This document shows, piece by piece, positions 6,105 through 10,292 of a stretch of DNA of 10,292 bases; position 1 is the first letter of the stretch; each line of letters starts with the position of its first letter. Position numbers and translations under genes: made by a program. The notes beneath the pieces are model-generated. The model ran no database searches. It was not told the origin of the DNA and saw nothing but the letters and a program-made list of their open reading frames with translations. Origin of the DNA: an uncultured Eubacteriales bacterium (GTDB lineage Bacteria; Bacillota; Clostridia; Oscillospirales; CAG-272); NCBI GenBank assembly GCA_934467435.1, contig CAKSLR010000050.1:1-10292 (forward strand), in the 5' to 3' direction.

Positions 6105-6727
6105 GCGATATTTTTGACCTCTTCCGTAAAATTTCCGCCCCTGCGGCGTCCGCCGCCCCCCTCGGTTATGTGATTGCGGGGCTGGGGAACCCCGGTGCGG
6201 AATACGAAAACACCCGCCACAATGTGGGCTTTGCCGCGCTGGATTTCGTGGCGTCGCAGATGGGTGCGCGCATCGACCGCGCTCGCTTTGACGCCCTGTG
6301 CGGGGAAGGCACGCTCGGCGGGCAGCGGGTGCTGCTGCTCAAGCCGCAAACGTATATGAACCTTTCGGGAAGGGCGGTCGGCGCGGCGCTTTCCTTTTAC
6401 AAACTGCCGCCCGAGCGCCTGATCGTCCTTTGCGACGATGTGAGTTTTGATGTCGGGCGGCTGCGCATCCGCCTGCACGGTTCTCACGGCGGGCACAACG
6501 GGCTGCGCAATATTACCGAGCAGATCGGCAGCGAGAATTTTCCGCGCCTGAAGATCGGCGTCGGAAAAAAGCCGCGCCCCGATTACGACCTTGCCGATTG
6601 GGTGCTCGGGCATTTTCCCGCCGATGCCGCCGCACCGCTTGCCGCTGCATTTGCCGATGTGGCAGCGGCGCTCTCCCTCCTTCTTTCGGGAAAGAGCGAG
6701 GAGGCGCTTTGCCGATATTCCCATTGA
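6101..6727 (+). CDS. pth: Peptidyl-tRNA hydrolase
   Basis: A 208-residue Pth1-type enzyme that cleaves peptidyl-tRNA released by stalled ribosomes, recycling tRNA in the cytoplasm. The core opens with VIAGLGNPG (24-32) and has the catalytic His40 in NTRHNVGF, Asn87 in QTYMNLSG, the acidic CDDVSFDVG segment (Asp112/113) and SHGGHNGL with Asn133, then NFPRLKIGVG. These match the family's signatures in order. About 20 residues before the core (SDIFDLFRKISAPAAS...) form a short extension of a kind seen in other Clostridia. The GTG at 6101 overlaps the nadE stop as GTGA and has GAGG (6091-6094) six bases upstream. An in-frame ATG at 6056 lies inside nadE with no better signal, so GTG is preferred and translation is likely coupled to nadE. 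Confidence 0.95.
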   Translation: MSDIFDLFRKISAPAASAAPLGYVIAGLGNPGAEYENTRHNVGFAALDFVASQMGARIDRARFDALCGEGTLGGQRVLLLKPQTYMNLSGRAVGAALSFYKLPPERLIVLCDDVSFDVGRLRIRLHGSHGGHNGLRNITEQIGSENFPRLKIGVGKKPRPDYDLADWVLGHFPADAAAPLAAAFADVAAALSLLLSGKSEEALCRYSH

Positions 6728-6750
6728 ACCATCCCCGATCTGATCCCGCC

Positions 6751-6771
6751 GCGGCACCGGGTCTGTGCCGC
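6751..6771 (+). other. Hairpin in the pth-mfd gap
   Basis: GCGGCAC (6751-6757) and GTGCCGC (6765-6771) form a perfect 7-bp stem with a seven-base loop, nine bases before the mfd ATG. No T-run follows, so it is not a normal terminator. It occupies the place where a Shine-Dalgarno sequence would be expected and might modulate mfd translation. Confidence 0.45.
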
Positions 6772-6779
6772 ATTCCGAT

Positions 6780-9700
6780 ATGAGATGTGCAACCGACGGT
6801 ATCCGCGCAGAGCGGGACTTTGCCGCCCTGTGTGAGACGCTTGCCACCGAACGGCAGGCAAAAAAGCCCCTGCCCGTATTGCTCAACGGGCTGTCGGGCG
6901 GGGCACTGACCGCGTTTTGCGCCGAGTGCGCGCGCGAGCTGGGCGCCCCGTTTCTGTTTCTTGTGCCGGAGGAGAGCGGCGCGCGCCGCCTGAGCGATGC
7001 CCTGCGGGCTGCCGGGCTGCGCGCCTTCTGTTATCCCCGCCGGAACTTTGTCTTTCATGAAATGACCGCCTCCCACGACCTTGCGCGTGAGAGGCTCTTT
7101 GTGCTGCATGCTCTCCTTACGGGCGAGGCGGATGCGATTGTCGCCACCCCTGCCGCCGCCCTGCAATTCACCATGCCGCCCGCGCGCCTGGCGGAACTTT
7201 CCCGTACCCTGCACGTGGGGGATACCGTGGAGATCGGAAACCTCTGCGCCCACCTTACCACCCTCGGCTACGCGCGGGAAGAGCAGGTGGAAGGCGGCGG
7301 GCAATACGCCCGCCGCGGCGGCATCCTGGATGTTTTTCCCACGGGGGATGCGTGCCCGGTGCGGCTCGAGTTCTTCGGGGATGAGATCGACGGCATGTAC
7401 GAGTTTGATGTTCTCACCCAGCGGCGGGGAGAGCGGCGTACCTCGGTCACCGTGCTCCCCTCCCGCGAGGTGCTGCCCGATGCCGCCGCCCGCGCGCGCA
7501 TCCGGCATGAGATCGAACTCTGCCTCAAAAAAGCCCCGCCCGAGGGGGCAGAGGTGCTGCGCACGGAACTGGCGGTGCTGGATGGTGGCGGGGAACTCCT
7601 TTCCGCCGATAAGTACCTCGCGGCCGTCTACCCCGAGGGCGCGCATCTCTTTTCCTATCTTTCGGTGGGCGGCGTGCGCCCCGTGGTCGCCCTGCTCGGC
7701 ACGAACGAGGTGAAGGAGAGCCTTTCGGCGGCGCTCCGCTTCGCGGCGGAGGAAACGCTGCCCCTGCTGGAAGGGGGCGTGCTCATCTCCGCTATGAACC
7801 GCTATTTCGGGGACGAGAGCGCGTTGGCGGCGGCGCTCTCGTCCGCTGCCGTGCTGCACGCCAACGCCTTTGCCGGTGGGGTGGGCGGCCTGAAGTGCGC
7901 GGGGCTGTTCGGCTTCCGTGCGCGGGCTGGCGTTTCGTATGCCGATCGGTTCCCGCTGTTGACCGAGGATTGCCGCCATCTGGTGGAGGGCGGGTACCGC
8001 GTGCTGCTTCTGACCGCCTCGGCGGCGGAAGAGAGCGCGCTTGCCGAGCGGCTGCGCGGCGAAGGGTTTTCCGTTTCGGCAGTGGCGCCCGACGAACCGT
8101 TTCTTTCCGCCGCCCCCCGCGCGGGGGTGCTATCTCTTTCGCACGTCGCCCCGGGCGTTTCCGTTTCGGGGTATGAACTCCCTACCTCCCGCATCGCGGT
8201 GCTTTCCACCCTGCCGGAGGAAACGGCGGTGCGCCGCCCCCGCGTGTCACGTACCCGCCGCCATCGGGCGGCGGGCGAGCGGCTTCTTTCCTATGCCGAC
8301 CTGCGGGAGGGGGATTATGTCGTGCACGCGGTGCACGGCATCGGGCGCTTCGGCGGTATGACCACCATGACGGTGGACGGCGCGGTGCGCGATTATATCA
8401 CCATCCTCTACGCGGGGAGCGACAAACTCTTTCTTCCCGCCGACCGGCTGGAGAGCATCACCAAATATATCGGTGCCGCAGCGGACGGCGGCAATGTGCG
8501 CCTTTCCCGCCTCGGCGGCAGCGAATGGCAGAAAACCAAAAGCCGCGCCAAAGCCGCCGCCAAAGATTTGGCGCGCGAGTTGATTGCCCTGTATGCCGCG
8601 CGGGCGCGGCGCCCCGGCTTTGCCTTTCCGCCGGATGACGCCATGCAGAGCGAGTTTGAGGGCACCTTCCCCTATGAAGAAACCGAGGGGCAGATCGCTG
8701 CGACCGAAGAAATCAAGCGGGATATGGAAAAACCCACCCCGATGGATCGGCTTCTGTGCGGGGATGTGGGTTACGGCAAGACCGAGGTGGCGTTGCGCGC
8801 CGCCTTCAAAGCGGTGTGCGGGGGCAAACAGGTGGCGCTGCTGGTGCCTACCACCATTCTTGCCCTGCAGCATTACGAAACGGCGCTTTCCCGCATGCGG
8901 GGCTTCCCCGTTACGGTGGAAATGCTCTCCCGTTTTCGCACCCCGAAAGAGGAGGCAGCCATCCTGCGCCGCCTGCGGCGGGGGGAGATTGATATTCTGA
9001 TCGGCACGCACAAACTGCTTTCCTCGGGGGTGACCTTCCGGAATCTCGGGCTTCTCATTGTCGATGAAGAGCAGCGTTTCGGCGTTGCGCAAAAGGAAAA
9101 ACTCAAAGAACTGGCAGGAAACGTGGATGTGCTGACCCTCACTGCCACCCCCATTCCCCGCACGCTGAACATGGCAATGAACGGCATCCGCGATATGTCG
9201 CTGCTGGACGAGGCACCGGTGGATCGCGTTCCGGTGGAAACCTATGTCATGGAGCATGACGACCTGATGATTGCCGAGGCAATCCGACGGGAGTTGCGGC
9301 GGGGCGGGCAGGTCATTTACCTGTATAACCGGGTGGAGAGTATGGATTCCGCCGCCGCGCGGCTGCGCCGCGCGCTGCCGGATGCCCGCATCGTAACAGC
9401 GCACGGCAAAATGGAGCGGGAGGACCTTTCCGACATCTGGCAGGCGCTCGTGCGCGGGGAGATTGACGTGATCCTCTGCACCACCATTGTGGAAACGGGG
9501 GTCGATCTGCCGAACGCCAATACCCTGATCATCGAGGATGCCGACCGACTCGGGCTTTCGCAACTCCACCAGCTCCGCGGGCGCGTGGGGCGGTCGGGGC
9601 GGCAGGCGTATGCCTATTTCACCTACCGCCGCGGCAAAGCCCTGACCGAGATTGCCGAAAAACGGCTTTCCGCCATCCGGGAGTATGCCGCCTTCGGCGC

Positions 9701-10292
9701 GGGCTTCCGCATTGCCCTGCGCGATCTGGAAATCCGCGGGGCGGGCAACCTCCTTGGGGCAGAGCAGCACGGGCATATCGAAGCGGTCGGGTATGAACTT
9801 TATGTGCGCCTTCTGAATGAGGCGGTTCTGGAGGAGCAGGGAAAAGCCGCCCCCCCGCCCTTCGAGGCGCAGATTGACATCCGTGCCGACGCACACATTC
9901 CGACCGAATATATTCCTACCGCCGCCGGGCGGATGGAGATGTATAAAAAAATCTCCGCCATGGAAGAAGAGGCGGACCGGCGCGATATTGCCGGGGAACT
10001 TGCCGACCGCTACGGCAAGCCCCCGCGCCCGGTCGAGCGGCTGCTTGCCGTGGCGCTGTCCCGCGCCCTTGCCGCCCGGCACCGGATCCCGCGGGTCGAG
10101 CAGCGGGGAGATACCCTGCGCTTCACCCTTTCGCACCTGGAACTGCCGGTCTGGTCGGTGCTGTTTGCCGAGAAAAAGAACCTGAAATTCGAAAAAAATC
10201 CCCCCTGTGTCGTGCTGCGGCTGGAGGGGAATGATGACCCCGCCGCGGCGGCAGCGGCGCTGCTTCTGCGCTATGACGAAGTGGCGCGGGAG
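6780..10292 (+). CDS. mfd: Transcription-repair coupling factor (C-terminus outside window)
   Basis: An open frame of 1171 codons reaching the window edge; family members are about 1150-1180 residues, so only a few codons should be missing. Mfd pushes stalled RNA polymerase off DNA lesions and recruits UvrA for excision repair. In order: UvrB-like region with RRGGILDVFP (about 178-187), polymerase-interacting CarD-like domain near 501-565 (EGDYVVHAVHGIGRF), then the translocase with Walker A GDVGYGKT (661-668, Lys667), DEEQRFG (762-768), TATPIPRTLNMAM, TLIIEDADRLGLSQLHQLRG around 918-932, RGRVGRSGRQAYAYF, and the C-terminal autoinhibitory domain. All key motifs are intact. The frame is closed upstream by TGA at 6741. 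ATG 6780 is chosen over GTG 6765 because the N-terminus then matches relatives, but neither has a clear Shine-Dalgarno sequence. It is 52 bases after pth and probably in the same operon. Confidence 0.96.
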   Translation, partial: MRCATDGIRAERDFAALCETLATERQAKKPLPVLLNGLSGGALTAFCAECARELGAPFLFLVPEESGARRLSDALRAAGLRAFCYPRRNFVFHEMTASHDLARERLFVLHALLTGEADAIVATPAAALQFTMPPARLAELSRTLHVGDTVEIGNLCAHLTTLGYAREEQVEGGGQYARRGGILDVFPTGDACPVRLEFFGDEIDGMYEFDVLTQRRGERRTSVTVLPSREVLPDAAARARIRHEIELCLKKAPPEGAEVLRTELAVLDGGGELLSADKYLAAVYPEGAHLFSYLSVGGVRPVVALLGTNEVKESLSAALRFAAEETLPLLEGGVLISAMNRYFGDESALAAALSSAAVLHANAFAGGVGGLKCAGLFGFRARAGVSYADRFPLLTEDCRHLVEGGYRVLLLTASAAEESALAERLRGEGFSVSAVAPDEPFLSAAPRAGVLSLSHVAPGVSVSGYELPTSRIAVLSTLPEETAVRRPRVSRTRRHRAAGERLLSYADLREGDYVVHAVHGIGRFGGMTTMTVDGAVRDYITILYAGSDKLFLPADRLESITKYIGAAADGGNVRLSRLGGSEWQKTKSRAKAAAKDLARELIALYAARARRPGFAFPPDDAMQSEFEGTFPYEETEGQIAATEEIKRDMEKPTPMDRLLCGDVGYGKTEVALRAAFKAVCGGKQVALLVPTTILALQHYETALSRMRGFPVTVEMLSRFRTPKEEAAILRRLRRGEIDILIGTHKLLSSGVTFRNLGLLIVDEEQRFGVAQKEKLKELAGNVDVLTLTATPIPRTLNMAMNGIRDMSLLDEAPVDRVPVETYVMEHDDLMIAEAIRRELRRGGQVIYLYNRVESMDSAAARLRRALPDARIVTAHGKMEREDLSDIWQALVRGEIDVILCTTIVETGVDLPNANTLIIEDADRLGLSQLHQLRGRVGRSGRQAYAYFTYRRGKALTEIAEKRLSAIREYAAFGAGFRIALRDLEIRGAGNLLGAEQHGHIEAVGYELYVRLLNEAVLEEQGKAAPPPFEAQIDIRADAHIPTEYIPTAAGRMEMYKKISAMEEEADRRDIAGELADRYGKPPRPVERLLAVALSRALAARHRIPRVEQRGDTLRFTLSHLELPVWSVLFAEKKNLKFEKNPPCVVLRLEGNDDPAAAAAALLLRYDEVARE

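Noticed and set aside
6513..7979. 488-codon minus-strand open frame opposite pth and mfd
   Set aside because: Same shadow pattern, no ribosome binding site and no family match; the plus strand encodes clear Pth and Mfd domains here.
8247..10136. 629-codon minus-strand open frame opposite mfd
   Set aside because: GC-rich coding DNA produces long antisense frames. This one is low in recognisable motifs, rich in His, Arg and Gly, and lies opposite fully conserved helicase motifs.

Overview
The window reads as a GC-rich chromosomal segment of a Gram-positive bacterium, most likely a member of the Clostridia (Oscillospirales-like; inference). Supporting signs are housekeeping-type promoters with 17-base spacers, purine-rich ribosome binding sites, a glutamine-dependent NAD+ synthase, a UgtP/MGDG-synthase-type glycolipid glycosyltransferase, a peptidyl-tRNA hydrolase gene directly before mfd (a common Firmicutes order), and a tRNA with encoded CCA. 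Composition looks even across the window. Apart from the duplicated tRNA end there is no sign of a mobile element, and there is no CRISPR array or rRNA.

Layout. (1) 1-1664, minus strand: 5' part of a gene for a lipid-anchored SGNH/sialate-O-acetylesterase-like hydrolase that runs off the left edge. (2) 1665-1835: a divergent control region with a strong plus-strand promoter, a candidate extended -10 promoter facing it, and a perfect 8-bp-arm palindrome between them. (3) 1836-2957, plus: a glycosyltransferase of the processive diacylglycerol glucosyltransferase/MGDG synthase family, ending in a strong terminator. (4) 2958-3317: a gene-poor stretch ending in a minus-strand tRNA-Thr(GGT). The 3' end of this tRNA and its terminator are present a second time 203 bases away, with 134 unexplained bases between the copies. 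(5) 3318-3505: back-to-back promoters, one for the tRNA with both hexamers at consensus and one for the operon. (6) 3506-10292, plus: an apparent operon of a ThyX-like protein of unusual active-site sequence, nadE, pth (overlapping nadE by 4 bases) and mfd, which runs off the right edge within a few codons of its expected end.

How the genes fit together. The operon joins a nucleotide-metabolism-like flavoprotein homologue, NAD+ synthesis, rescue of peptidyl-tRNA and transcription-coupled repair. Apart from the first gene it is ordinary housekeeping. The left divergent pair is envelope-related: one gene would make a membrane glycolipid and the other a surface-anchored ester hydrolase. The points most worth a second look are the ThyX-like protein lacking the RHR signature, the duplicated tRNA 3' end, and the C at tRNA position 55. 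I see no clear evidence of a wholly new multi-gene system.
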